Source: Candidatus Nitrosopumilus sp. SW
GTDB lineage: Archaea > Thermoproteota > Nitrososphaeria > Nitrososphaerales > Nitrosopumilaceae
Assembly (NCBI RefSeq): GCF_006740685.1
Contig: NZ_CP035425.1
Span: 845,687-909,686 of the forward strand
Length of the DNA: 64,000 nt
Reading direction: 5' to 3'
Both the position numbers and the translations under genes were made by a program. The notes below the pieces were generated by a model. The model saw only the letters and a program-made list of their open reading frames with translations. It had not been told where the DNA came from and made no database searches. Each line of letters opens with the position of its first letter. The first letter of the stretch is position 1. Positions 32,418 to 39,257 of this stretch are shown here, in pieces.

Positions 32418-32867
32418 TTAATTTTGATGTATAAATTCTCTTGCTTGCTCTTCTGTTGGATAGTACACAAATGGAATTTCAATTGATGTAAAGAATGCAT
32501 CATATTTTGTTAGACCTGTAATTTTTACTGATTGTGCATCGCTATCATGTGAATCGGTGTGAAAAGTTCCTTTCACATAACTGCTATCTAGAGGTTGTAT
32601 TGTAAATGGTTCTAACTGGCCTTTGCCCACCATTTGGTCATCTGCAATAACAAAAAACTCAGTTGCACCGGAAGTTAGTATTAGTAAGGATGGATTTTCA
32701 AACCGTAATTCAATATTATATTCTGCTCCTTTTTCATTCTCGCTCAATAATTCACTCTGAGTAATGCTTACTCCTATTTGAGATGCTGAAGCGTACTGTG
32801 AATATCCAAAAATACTCATTCCTAAAATGAAGAGAACAACTAATCCCGCCTTCTTTGATGAATTCAT
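32418..32867 (-). CDS. Small exported or membrane-anchored protein, unknown function
   Basis: A 149-residue protein with a basic N-terminus (M-N-S-S-K-K-A) and one hydrophobic segment about 8-27 (G-L-V-V-L-F-I-L-G-M-S-I-F-G-Y-S). Residues 30-140 form a beta-rich domain (N-I-E-L-R-F-E-N-P-S-L-L-I-L), compatible with a LEA-14 or immunoglobulin-like fold. It shares its general layout with the 164-residue protein at 38184. Same strand and close to the PfkB gene. Function unknown. Confidence 0.7.
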   Translation of the reverse strand: MNSSKKAGLVVLFILGMSIFGYSQYASASQIGVSITQSELLSENEKGAEYNIELRFENPSLLILTSGATEFFVIADDQMVGKGQLEPFTIQPLDSSYVKGTFHTDSHDSDAQSVKITGLTKYDAFFTSIEIPFVYYPTEEQAREFIHQN

Positions 32868-32998
32868 GAGTATTTTTGAGAAAATTGCATTTTAACACAA
32901 AAGGGAAAAAATCCCAATAAATTGTGTAAAAGATTTGATCTACTCTTTAAGCTCCTTAGAGCTAACAAAATAAATCAAAATTATATGACTATTTGTTG

Positions 32999-33475
32999 AT
33001 GGCTAGAATAAAACTCAAGTTAGGAGAGAATGAAATTGAGGTTGATTCTAGAGATTTCTATGTTGATAATCAAACATTAGGAGAAATTATTGAAAATATG
33101 TCAAGTCATTTACCAGAAAATCATGCAAAAGTTGTTTATGAAACTGAACCTATTGTAACGTCATCTGAAAGCTCTGTTCAGTCTGGATTAGAATCACTTG
33201 AGGATGCAGAAATATTTGAACCAGAATTTAATGAACCTGTACATATTGCTCCAAATGAAATAAAATCAAAATTACGTATTTTGGAAACTAGTAGATTCTT
33301 TGATTCCCCTAGAACAGTTACAGAAACTGTTGAACAATTACGTGAATATGGTTGGGCAGCAAGTCCTTTAGATGTTTCAAAAGCATTAGCAAAAATGGCA
33401 TCAAACAAAGAGATTTTGAAAAACTCTAGTGAGAACAGAGCTCATTACTTTGTTGAAGCCCTAACAGCTAACTAG
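32999..33475 (+). CDS. Protein with C-terminal winged-helix-like domain, unknown
   Basis: A 158-residue acidic protein beginning M-A-R-I-K-L-K-L-G-E-N-E-I-E-V; a TTG six bases before is also in frame. Residues 1-75 look like a ubiquitin-like beta-grasp or an SpoVT-like strand region, and residues 85-155 form three helices with a V-T-E-T-V-E-Q-L-R-E-Y-G-W and D-V-S-K-A-L-A-K-M pattern, like a winged helix that binds DNA or protein. An AT-rich box ATAAATCAAAA is about 25 bases before the ATG. Its end overlaps a convergent zinc gene by eight bases. Confidence 0.65.
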   Translation: MARIKLKLGENEIEVDSRDFYVDNQTLGEIIENMSSHLPENHAKVVYETEPIVTSSESSVQSGLESLEDAEIFEPEFNEPVHIAPNEIKSKLRILETSRFFDSPRTVTETVEQLREYGWAASPLDVSKALAKMASNKEILKNSSENRAHYFVEALTAN

Positions 33476-33656
33476 AAAAATTACATTTTTCACAATTAGA
33501 AAAAATTTCTCCATCTAAATGATCAAAATGTGTATTGCAATCATTGCATGTGTGATGCATGTCAAAATACCCATCTTTCTCTATTTGTCCAACTCTGTTG
33601 GATTCTAAATTAGTACTCTTGCATTTAATACAATGACATCCGCATTCAATTTTCAT
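33468..33656 (-). CDS. Small Cys/His-rich zinc-ribbon protein (62 aa)
   Basis: The ATG at 33656 (M-K-I-E-C-G-C-H-C) is preferred; a longer frame starts at 33692. Cysteines are arranged as C-G-C-H-C-I-K-C, then H-H-T-C-N-D-C, then C-E-K-C, enough for one or two zinc sites. The C-terminal pair C-x2-C is of ribbon type. Divergent from the 51-residue zinc gene with about 48 bases between. Function unknown; a role as a nucleic-acid or protein adaptor is possible. Confidence 0.7.
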   Translation of the reverse strand: MKIECGCHCIKCKSTNLESNRVGQIEKDGYFDMHHTCNDCNTHFDHLDGEIFSNCEKCNFSS

Positions 33657-33672
33657 TACTTTTCGCCGATAA

Positions 33673-33683
33673 TGTATGTATAG
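33673..33683 (+). promoter_or_regulatory. TATA box for the 51-residue zinc-protein gene
   Basis: TGTATGTATAG centred about 26 bases before the TTG at 33705, the usual leaderless distance. Confidence 0.45.
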
Positions 33684-33704
33684 TTGCAACACCTATACAA
33701 ATTA

Positions 33705-33860
33705 TTGGAAAAGAAACGAGAAATTCCAATTGAGATTGATGATCATTTCAGATTATTTGGGAAAGAACCTTGGGAAGTAGATTATGGTGAAAAATGCCCT
33801 GTTTGTGACGTTAGAATTGATGAATATGGATTTTGTTCGTGTGGTTCTAGTGGAGACTAA
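33705..33860 (+). CDS. 51-residue zinc-ribbon-like protein
   Basis: A short gene opening at TTG. It has E-K-C-P-V-C-D and F-C-S-C-G, four Cys in two CxxC/CxC pairs, typical of a zinc ribbon. The first half is charged (K-K-R-E-I-P-I-E-I-D-D-H). Position of the TATA box 26 bases before the TTG supports transcription. Its stop overlaps the convergent 298-residue gene by 14 bases. Too short for standard gene finding. Confidence 0.65.
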   Translation: MEKKREIPIEIDDHFRLFGKEPWEVDYGEKCPVCDVRIDEYGFCSCGSSGD

Positions 33861-34743
33861 ATTTTTTCATAAAAGGCAATGCAAGAACTACAAAAAATCC
33901 TATGATTAGCGGCGCCATTATGGAAAATTCAGGTACTACAGTTGTTCCAATAATGCTAATCTGTCCTGATGTATCTGGTTTGATATTAAGCCAAACATGT
34001 GTTCCATTATTGATGTATTGATGAGCTGGGATTTTTTCATCATCCATAAATACTGTATAAGGTTCCCATAGTAATTCTAAAGGAATTATGGTTGTGACAA
34101 ATCTATTTTCTCCTACAGTTTCAAATGTAATGCTTTTTGATGGTTGATCAAAATTAAATTTGTCAATACCTTTTTGATTTCTTATTTCTACAGTAAATTC
34201 TTTTTCTTCCCACTTTACATTTTCATAAGTTCTTGATTCATTTATAGAATATTCTAAAAGCATTTGGCATCCGTGACATGAAATACCTTTTTGATCATCT
34301 AGAAAAACTGGACGTTCATTTGCAAATAATAAATCAACTTCTTCAGGTAAAATGAAATTAGTTGATTCTAGATATAAAAAATCCCACGTCCATATATCAC
34401 CTATTTCAGAAATAACATTGTCAAGTTCGTATTGTAAAATTGAGTCATCATTAGATGGCATAATTAACACTGCATTATCATCTCCAATTACTGAGAATTG
34501 TTTTTTATCTCCCTGTTCATCTGTAACTGAAATATTTGAAACGGTTCCAGGAATCAAATCAACCTGTTTTGGCGTATTTGCATTATCAATAACATGTATC
34601 ACATGAACACTTCCTTCTGAATCTATTCTAACTTCAATTAATTTTTGGTTAGCTTTGTCTGCAATTGTGACTTGTGCATAAGCTGTAGGAATAACAGTTA
34701 CAAGAGAAATAATAACTAAAATTACAAAAATCTTTGAATTCAT
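33847..34743 (-). CDS. Secreted protein with a PEF-type C-terminal sorting-like signal
   Basis: A 298-residue protein. Signal peptide about 1-23 (I-F-V-I-L-V-I-I-S-L-V-T-V-I-P). Extracellular beta-rich region with a Cys pair C-H-G-C (a possible metal or disulfide site). The end has V-V-P-E-F-S followed by a hydrophobic helix (A-P-L-I-I-G-F-F-V-V-L-A-L-P) and K-K-F-S-L-H, resembling PEF/PEFG-CTERM signals processed by archaeosortases. It lies one base after the cyclophilin gene on the same strand. Function unknown. Confidence 0.75.
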   Translation of the reverse strand: MNSKIFVILVIISLVTVIPTAYAQVTIADKANQKLIEVRIDSEGSVHVIHVIDNANTPKQVDLIPGTVSNISVTDEQGDKKQFSVIGDDNAVLIMPSNDDSILQYELDNVISEIGDIWTWDFLYLESTNFILPEEVDLLFANERPVFLDDQKGISCHGCQMLLEYSINESRTYENVKWEEKEFTVEIRNQKGIDKFNFDQPSKSITFETVGENRFVTTIIPLELLWEPYTVFMDDEKIPAHQYINNGTHVWLNIKPDTSGQISIIGTTVVPEFSIMAPLIIGFFVVLALPFMKKFSLH

Positions 34744-35220
34744 TTATTCCACAGTTACGCGAGTCATCTGTGCTTTTTCTAAAGGACAGTCATTTCCATC
34801 TCTTTCAAGATTTACAATTTTATCTGCTACATCCATACCCTCAGTAACCTCTCCAAATACTGTGTATTGTCTGTCTAGAAAAGTACTATCAGTTGTTACT
34901 ATGAAGAATTGTGAGCCTGCACTATCTGGATCTTGTGCTCTAGCCATTGAAACTATTCCACGTAGATGTGATCTGGAACTGAATTCTGCTTTTACATTGT
35001 ATCCTGGACCACCCATTCCCCATGAACTTTTGTTATCTGTCTTTGTATTTGGGTCTCCGCCTTGAATCATAAATCCTGGAATTACTCTGTGAAAAAGAGT
35101 CCCATCATAAAATCCATCTTTAGCTAGCTTTTCGAAATTTCTTACTGTTTCAGGAGCTAAATCTGGTAGAAGTTTAAACGAAATTTTTCCAAAATTTGTT
35201 TCAATATTTGCAGTAGTCAT
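34744..35220 (-). CDS. ppiA: Cyclophilin-type peptidyl-prolyl cis-trans isomerase
   Basis: A 158-residue single-domain cyclophilin. Seen: F-H-R-V-I-P-G-F-M-I-Q-G-G-D-P (catalytic Arg), the M-A-R-A-Q-D-P-D-S-A-G-S-Q-F-F-I segment and F-G-E-V-T-E-G-M-D-V. It helps proline isomerisation in folding. No signal peptide, so cytosolic. It is immediately followed by the secreted PEF protein and has a 236-base gap upstream. It is the second prolyl isomerase in the window; the other is an FKBP. Confidence 0.93.
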   Translation of the reverse strand: MTTANIETNFGKISFKLLPDLAPETVRNFEKLAKDGFYDGTLFHRVIPGFMIQGGDPNTKTDNKSSWGMGGPGYNVKAEFSSRSHLRGIVSMARAQDPDSAGSQFFIVTTDSTFLDRQYTVFGEVTEGMDVADKIVNLERDGNDCPLEKAQMTRVTVE

Positions 35221-35281
35221 CAGAAAATACTTTGTACTATTATCATAAGAGTCTTTTGCGAAAATTCATTAGATAATTCCT

Positions 35282-35312
35282 ATAGATTGTATATCTATTT
35301 TGAAAAATCTAT
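35282..35312. repeat. AT-rich inverted repeat in the intergenic region
   Basis: ATAGAT (35282-35287) is followed by ATCTAT (35293-35298) and another ATCTAT (35307-35312). The first pair forms a 6-bp stem with a five-base loop. The rest of the 236-base gap before the HTH gene holds only AT-rich sequence and the HTH promoter; no other gene is seen. Confidence 0.4.
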
Positions 35313-35425
35313 AATCCTCTGTACGTTTTTCGTTGATAGATAAAATTTTTGTAGACTTAGATTTTTTGCAGTAAAAAATATGAATTTCTTTTAAATTAAA
35401 ATTTTGTAATTTCAAAAGTTATAGT

Positions 35426-35434
35426 CTTATATAG
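35426..35434 (+). promoter_or_regulatory. TATA box for the small HTH gene
   Basis: CTTATATAG centred 27 bases before the TTG at 35457. It is close to the archaeal consensus and supports a leaderless start at TTG. Confidence 0.6.
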
Positions 35435-35456
35435 AACAATTAAAGTTTAGAATTCG

Positions 35457-35687
35457 TTGAATCGCACAAATCAGAGTACGATCATTAAAGAAGCAATTAA
35501 TTCTTATCTTGACAAAGGGGTAACTGACAAACAAGACATCTACACCAAAGTGGTTGATGAACTTGGTGTTCCAAGACCAACTGTCAGAAGAGTTGCAAGG
35601 GATCTAAGAACTGAATTATTACAAAAAATCCAAATTCTACAATCTGATATGCCTAAAGCAACTATTGCTTCTGAAGAAGACGAGTAA
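35457..35687 (+). CDS. Small helix-turn-helix protein (76 aa)
   Basis: A 76-residue likely DNA-binding protein starting at TTG 27 bases after a TATA box. It has an N-terminal helix, then the HTH pattern D-I-Y-T-K-V-V-D-E-L-G-V-P-R-P-T-V-R-R-V (about 28-47), with recognition helix R-P-T-V-R-R-V-A-R-D-L, and an acidic tail (E-E-D-E). The spacing is of a resolvase/sigma-like HTH. Target genes are unknown. It is monocistronic with a strong promoter, so it may be abundant. Confidence 0.75.
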   Translation: MNRTNQSTIIKEAINSYLDKGVTDKQDIYTKVVDELGVPRPTVRRVARDLRTELLQKIQILQSDMPKATIASEEDE

Positions 35688-35771
35688 ATTCGGCTCTTTT
35701 TTCTTTTTAATTATTATTATTCTTTGAATTTTACCATTACTATTATAAACAATGAATTTTTCAAATCATTT

Positions 35772-36233
35772 ATGGGATACTTGGGTAACCACCTGGCAAC
35801 AATCTCCACTGGTGTCTTTGCAGCAGTATTAACTGGACTTTGGCCATACTTTGTAGACTTTGCACCCATACTGAACTTTGTATTCATTATGGCAGTACCC
35901 ATCACATGGTTCCTTGTATTTACTTGCTGGATTTCACAAAAAAGTACAGATTACATGCACAAACATGCCCATCATGGCGAAAAAAAAAGCTTGAGTAGTA
36001 CACAAACAATTCAAACTACAACAACTGGTACACAAGTAAGTCTTTCAGAAATTAAACAAGTTCAGACTGAATTATCTTCTGAATTAAACAATCTAAAAGA
36101 AACTGTGAAACTAAAAGATAGTGAAATTGAAAGACTAAACCAAGAAATTTCTAATCTTCAAACTCTTGTTCAGATTGAATCATTAAAAACTGAATTAGCT
36201 AATTTGAAAATGCTAGCATCTAAGAAAAAATAA
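35772..36233 (+). CDS. Two-helix membrane protein with a C-terminal coiled coil
   Basis: A 153-residue protein. The ATG at 35772 is chosen because a TATTATAAAC box lies about 27 bases upstream; a TTG at 35724 is in frame. Two transmembrane segments (about 8-32 and 35-57) are followed by H-K-H-A-H-H, a Thr/Ser/Gln-rich linker, then a coiled coil (about 90-150) with heptad leucines (L-N-N-L-K-E-T-V-K-L). It may be a membrane tether or scaffold. Function unknown. Confidence 0.7.
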   Translation: MGYLGNHLATISTGVFAAVLTGLWPYFVDFAPILNFVFIMAVPITWFLVFTCWISQKSTDYMHKHAHHGEKKSLSSTQTIQTTTTGTQVSLSEIKQVQTELSSELNNLKETVKLKDSEIERLNQEISNLQTLVQIESLKTELANLKMLASKKK

Positions 36234-36242
36234 ACTAGAAAC

Positions 36243-36362
36243 TTAATTCTTACAATGAGAACATACAATTCCGTGATTGCTCTTACAACCCGGACAACTT
36301 TCAGCACCTCCATAATGACATTTACATGAACATAACTCTGTAGGATCTTTTTTGTCACTCAA
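36243..36362 (-). CDS. 39-residue cysteine-rich protein
   Basis: A micro-gene opening at TTG. Residues 11-39 hold seven Cys and two His arranged C-S-C-K-C-H, C-P-G-C and H-G-I-V-C-S-H-C, a dense metal-binding pattern like a small zinc or rubredoxin-like knot. There is no membrane segment. The upstream AT-rich box is weak. It is real only if conserved in relatives, which the sequence alone cannot show. Between 36363 and the flavodoxin gene I see no other clear gene, only an in-frame open stretch after that gene's stop. Confidence 0.55.
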   Translation of the reverse strand: MSDKKDPTELCSCKCHYGGAESCPGCKSNHGIVCSHCKN

Positions 36363-36623
36363 CTGTATATTTTCTATATTTTCTTAGTATTTGACTTTTA
36401 CAGTTTTACCATTTTATTTACAAATTCATAATAGAGATCATCTATATCTACAAAATTAATTTTTAAAATATGTTTATTGATAATTTTAAGAACTAACAAC
36501 TATCATTAAACCATTAGTTTCTGAAAATAATTTTTGTATTTTTGAAATTTCTATACTGTTAAGAATTTTTTTAGAAATGATTCTTGATTCTATATGTGAT
36601 GTATTTTTAGAAAATAAAACAGA

Positions 36624-37148
36624 TCACTTTTCTAGCTTTTTTGCAAGTTCCAAAGTTTCATCAACCATTTCTTTTAGTCTAGCTTGTCCCTCTTCTGAAA
36701 TATTATTTTCAGTTATTGATTCTGTAGTTAGAAAAACCGCCTTTGGGTTTGTGATTACTCTGAAATATGATAATAACTGAGTAATCAACGTCTGAACATC
36801 AACAAATCCTATGTTTCCTGCAGCCAAAATTACCATTCCTGCAACTTTTCCAGATGTCTCTTTGTAATTGATATATTCAAACAAATTTTTCAGGGCAGAA
36901 CTAAAAAATGAATTGTAAATTGGTGAGCCTATCAGCCACACATCTGAATCTATGATGTCTTGAGCAGCATTCTTTGTTGCCTGATTGTATTCTTCATCAG
37001 GTCCTCTATAACATTCAATTTCTCCATCTGATAAATTGATAAATTTTGTATCTTGATTTTTTAATTTAGTATATTCGTAAACGTATTTCATTAAGATCTG
37101 TGTATTAGCATTTTTTCTTGGACTGCCAGAAATTACTATAACTTTCAT
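36624..37148 (-). CDS. Flavodoxin-fold NAD(P)H-dependent oxidoreductase
   Basis: A 174-residue protein starting at the ATG that gives M-K-V-I-V-I-S-G-S-P-R-K-N-A-N-T; a frame from 37160 adds four residues. The S-G-S-P-R-K-x-x-x-T phosphate loop and the G-S-P-I-Y-N-S-F-F-S-S-A-L-K segment match NADPH-dependent FMN reductases and iron-sulfur flavoproteins. The cysteine cluster of iron-sulfur flavoproteins is missing: one Cys (E-I-E-C-Y-R-G-P-D) stands alone. It would bind FMN and reduce quinones or flavin. Confidence 0.85.
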   Translation of the reverse strand: MKVIVISGSPRKNANTQILMKYVYEYTKLKNQDTKFINLSDGEIECYRGPDEEYNQATKNAAQDIIDSDVWLIGSPIYNSFFSSALKNLFEYINYKETSGKVAGMVILAAGNIGFVDVQTLITQLLSYFRVITNPKAVFLTTESITENNISEEGQARLKEMVDETLELAKKLEK

Positions 37149-37191
37149 ATCTACAACCAATTGTATTTCTATTTAAATTTCTAAAATGAAA

Positions 37192-37284
37192 CGGGCTTGG
37201 AGGGCTTCGATCCCTCGACCTGTAACTTAGGAGGCTACCACGCTATCCATGTTGCGCGTCAAATTGACTCTGCGCCACAAGCCC
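37192..37284 (-). tRNA. tRNA-Arg(CCU) with an 18-nt intron in the D loop
   Basis: Reading the minus strand: acceptor GGGCTTG/CAAGCCC pairs perfectly; anticodon stem GTAGC/GTTAC encloses loop CTCCTAA with anticodon CCT (37229-37231) after T33; T-arm GAGGG/CCCTC with loop ATCGAAG. The D arm only forms normally (GCGC/GCGT, loop AGCATGGATA containing G18-G19) when 18 bases at 37252-37269 are removed. The unspliced transcript has a bulge-helix-bulge at exactly those borders. Mature length 75 with discriminator G and no encoded CCA. Arg CCU reads AGG codons. Confidence 0.88.
37252..37269 (-). other. tRNA intron (D-loop position 15/16)
   Basis: The intron is AGTCAATTTGACGCGCAA on the minus strand. 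Bulge AGA, the 4-bp helix GCGC/GCGC, and bulge AAC place both cuts after the second base of each three-base bulge, and an inner GTCA/TGAC stem closes the intron. Splicing endonuclease EndA would remove it. Confidence 0.8.
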
Positions 37285-37308
37285 AGCAAAAAAAACATTC
37301 TTAATTAT

Positions 37309-38019
37309 TTAAGCGTAGTCAAGATTTTTCTTGATCATTTCTTGAATACTTTTCCAAGTTTCATTTTCTTGATCATTCCATTTTTCAAAATACACAACAT
37401 CTTTTAGTTCAAGTCTTGGTAACCAACCTGCAGTTTCAAGATCTGGTTTTTCTGCAAAGTCATCCACATATCCTAAACACAAATACGCTACAGGAACAAC
37501 ATGTTCTGGTAAATTCAAATTTTCTTTTAGTGTCTCATTTGATAGGATACTTACCCATCCCAGACCAACTCCTTCTGTTCTAGCTGATAACCACAAATTC
37601 TGAATTGCACAACATACACTATACAATCCTGCTTCTGGAATACTGGATCTTCCAATCACAAATGGACCAAATTTTGATGGATCATACGTTACGCACAAAT
37701 TAACTGGAGATTCTAAAATTCCTTCTAGTTTGAATGAAAGATATTTGGATCTTTTTGGCTCCTCTACTAATTGTGATGAACGATTCTTCTCTTCCTCAAA
37801 TGACGCTTTAATTTTCTTTTTTGTTTCAATATCTTTTATCAAAATAAAATTCCATGGTTGGGAAAACCCTACAGATGGTGCATGATGTGCTGCATGAAGA
37901 ATTTTTGAGAGAATTTTATCTTCTATGGGCTTTGACGTAAAATGAGATCTTACATCCCTTCTTGAATAAATTGCCTTGTAGAATCCTCTTTTTTCTTCTT
38001 CAGTAAAATCATCTTTCAA
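37309..38019 (-). CDS. bluB: BluB: 5,6-dimethylbenzimidazole synthase (nitroreductase fold)
   Basis: A 236-residue FMN protein that breaks reduced FMN with oxygen to give the lower ligand of vitamin B12. Seen: Y-S-R-R-D-V-R (about 18-24), H-A-A-H-H-A-P-S-V-G-F-S-Q-P-W-N-F (about 42-58), G-R-S-S-I-P-E and the C-A-I-Q-N-L-W-L-S-A-R-T-E-G-V-G-L-G-W-V-S segment, all BluB-specific. With cbiH in this window it implies cobalamin with a dimethylbenzimidazole ligand. Thaumarchaeota are known cobalamin producers. Confidence 0.9.
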   Translation of the reverse strand: MKDDFTEEEKRGFYKAIYSRRDVRSHFTSKPIEDKILSKILHAAHHAPSVGFSQPWNFILIKDIETKKKIKASFEEEKNRSSQLVEEPKRSKYLSFKLEGILESPVNLCVTYDPSKFGPFVIGRSSIPEAGLYSVCCAIQNLWLSARTEGVGLGWVSILSNETLKENLNLPEHVVPVAYLCLGYVDDFAEKPDLETAGWLPRLELKDVVYFEKWNDQENETWKSIQEMIKKNLDYA

Positions 38020-38101
38020 CTAATTCACGCCTTTCTTCTTTTTATTCATCCTTTCTTTTGTTAAACGTTAATAATGCCACCATTTAGTTTTGTATTTCAA
38101 T

Positions 38102-38175
38102 GGGCCGGTAGTCTAGCTGGTTAGGATACCGCCTCGACACGGCGGTGATCGTGAGTTCGAATCTCTCTCGGCCCA
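38102..38175 (+). tRNA. tRNA-Val(GAC) with C at position 33
   Basis: Acceptor GGGCCGG/TCGGCCC pairs with one G.T. The D arm is GTCT/GGAT with loop AGCTGGTTA. The anticodon stem CCGCC/GGCGG encloses loop TCGACAC, so anticodon is GAC and the base before it is C33 in place of the near-invariant U33. The T arm is GTGAG/CTCTC with one T.T mismatch and loop TTCGAAT. The discriminator is A73, and A35 with C36 fit valine identity. No intron and no encoded CCA; a T-run follows. Confidence 0.85.
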
Positions 38176-38176
38176 C

Positions 38177-38181
38177 TTTTT
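38177..38181 (+). terminator. T5 tract after tRNA-Val
   Basis: Five Ts begin two bases after the discriminator base, a plausible oligo-U termination site. Confidence 0.4.
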
Positions 38182-38183
38182 AA

Positions 38184-38678
38184 TTAAAAACCAGTACTGA
38201 ATTCTTTGTCAATAGTACTCCAAGAAGTCTGAGTGGTGAGCATTCCTTTAGCCGAAAAACTATTGATTCTTTCATTTATCATATCTTCGTAAATTTCTGG
38301 ACTTGTCTCAGATTTTGTTAGAACAAATATGCTGTTCAATGGTATTTGATCACCTGAAGAAAATACTGCTCTTCCTGGTAATGCAACATCCATTGCAGAA
38401 TATTGACCTGAACCTAATTCAATTCCGTCAGTAAAAAGCTGATAATCAATAACTCCAACTGTAAATGCTTTGTCACTTGGATTTTTTACAAGAAATGTAA
38501 CATCAAACTTTGCTTGATTATTCACATTATCTACATCTATCAATTCAACACTAAACAATTCAATTTCTGCTTGTTCCAATTGTGCATTGTCTAAACTAGC
38601 ATAGAAAACAATTCCTCCCATTAAGGCAAAAACTCCTGCTATTGCAACATAAACTGTCATTTTGCTCTGAAGTGCCAT
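38184..38678 (-). CDS. Membrane-anchored protein, LEA/beta-domain type, unknown function
   Basis: A 164-residue protein with a short N-terminus and one hydrophobic helix about 9-30 (V-Y-V-A-I-A-G-V-F-A-L-M-G-G-I-V-F-Y). The extracellular part is beta-rich (N-Q-A-K-F-D-V-T-F-L-V-K-N-P-S-D-K-A-F-T), consistent with a LEA14/WHy-type fold. It is near a tRNA and divergent from the CopD-like gene. A stress or envelope role is guesswork. Confidence 0.7.
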   Translation of the reverse strand: MALQSKMTVYVAIAGVFALMGGIVFYASLDNAQLEQAEIELFSVELIDVDNVNNQAKFDVTFLVKNPSDKAFTVGVIDYQLFTDGIELGSGQYSAMDVALPGRAVFSSGDQIPLNSIFVLTKSETSPEIYEDMINERINSFSAKGMLTTQTSWSTIDKEFSTGF

Positions 38679-38759
38679 TTCAATGTATCACATTACGTAT
38701 AACTAAAAAAGGTTGTCAAGATCCAAATACATAATATTTCATTCAAAATATGATTAATC

Positions 38760-39257
38760 ATGGCAGCATTAGAGCAAGCAATTCTAACTTGGATTCATCT
38801 TGTTGCAGCTGCAATATGGGTAGGTGGTTCATTATTCATTGGAATAGTTTTTTCTCCACTTCTAAAAACTATGACAAATTCTATTGAAGAAAGAATGCAA
38901 ATAATGATTCGTGTTGGAAGGCGATTTAACAAAGTAGCTGTTCCTTCTTTAATTATTTTAATGGCAACTGGATTGTATAGTTCACATGTGTTACTAAGCA
39001 AACCAGATCTTCTTGTTGCAACAAGTTATGGAACTTTTCTTATAATCAAAATACTTCTTGTAATTGCATTAATTATTACATACATTGTACATGTTAGAGT
39101 AATTAGAAAAGATGTTGAAGATAAAATAATGTCAAATCAAATGCCTGAACACCAAATTCAAAAATTGAGAAAAAAAATTATAATTCTTGGAGAAATCACT
39201 GTAGTTTTATCCGTAGCAATCTTGTTTTTTGCAGCCTTACTTGATGCTGGGGTATGA
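38760..39257 (+). CDS. CopD-like four-helix membrane protein
   Basis: A 165-residue membrane protein with four helices (about 10-30, 60-80, 88-110, 140-160). The first has H-L-V-A-A-A-I-W-V-G-G-S-L-F-I-G, which resembles CopD and related copper-uptake proteins with conserved His in W-I-H-L. Additional His-free loops are basic (R-V-G-R-R-F-N-K). Copper import would suit an organism with cupredoxins, but the single motif does not prove it. Its end overlaps the convergent rtcA by 21 bases. Confidence 0.72.
   Translation: MAALEQAILTWIHLVAAAIWVGGSLFIGIVFSPLLKTMTNSIEERMQIMIRVGRRFNKVAVPSLIILMATGLYSSHVLLSKPDLLVATSYGTFLIIKILLVIALIITYIVHVRVIRKDVEDKIMSNQMPEHQIQKLRKKIIILGEITVVLSVAILFFAALLDAGV

Noticed and set aside
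36577-36780. 67-residue plus-strand frame near the flavodoxin gene
   Set aside because: It is antisense to the flavodoxin gene's C-terminus, with Ser/Phe-rich shadow composition.
37229-37231. Calling the interrupted tRNA a pseudogene
   Set aside because: All arms are intact after excising an 18-base insert with correct bulge-helix-bulge borders.
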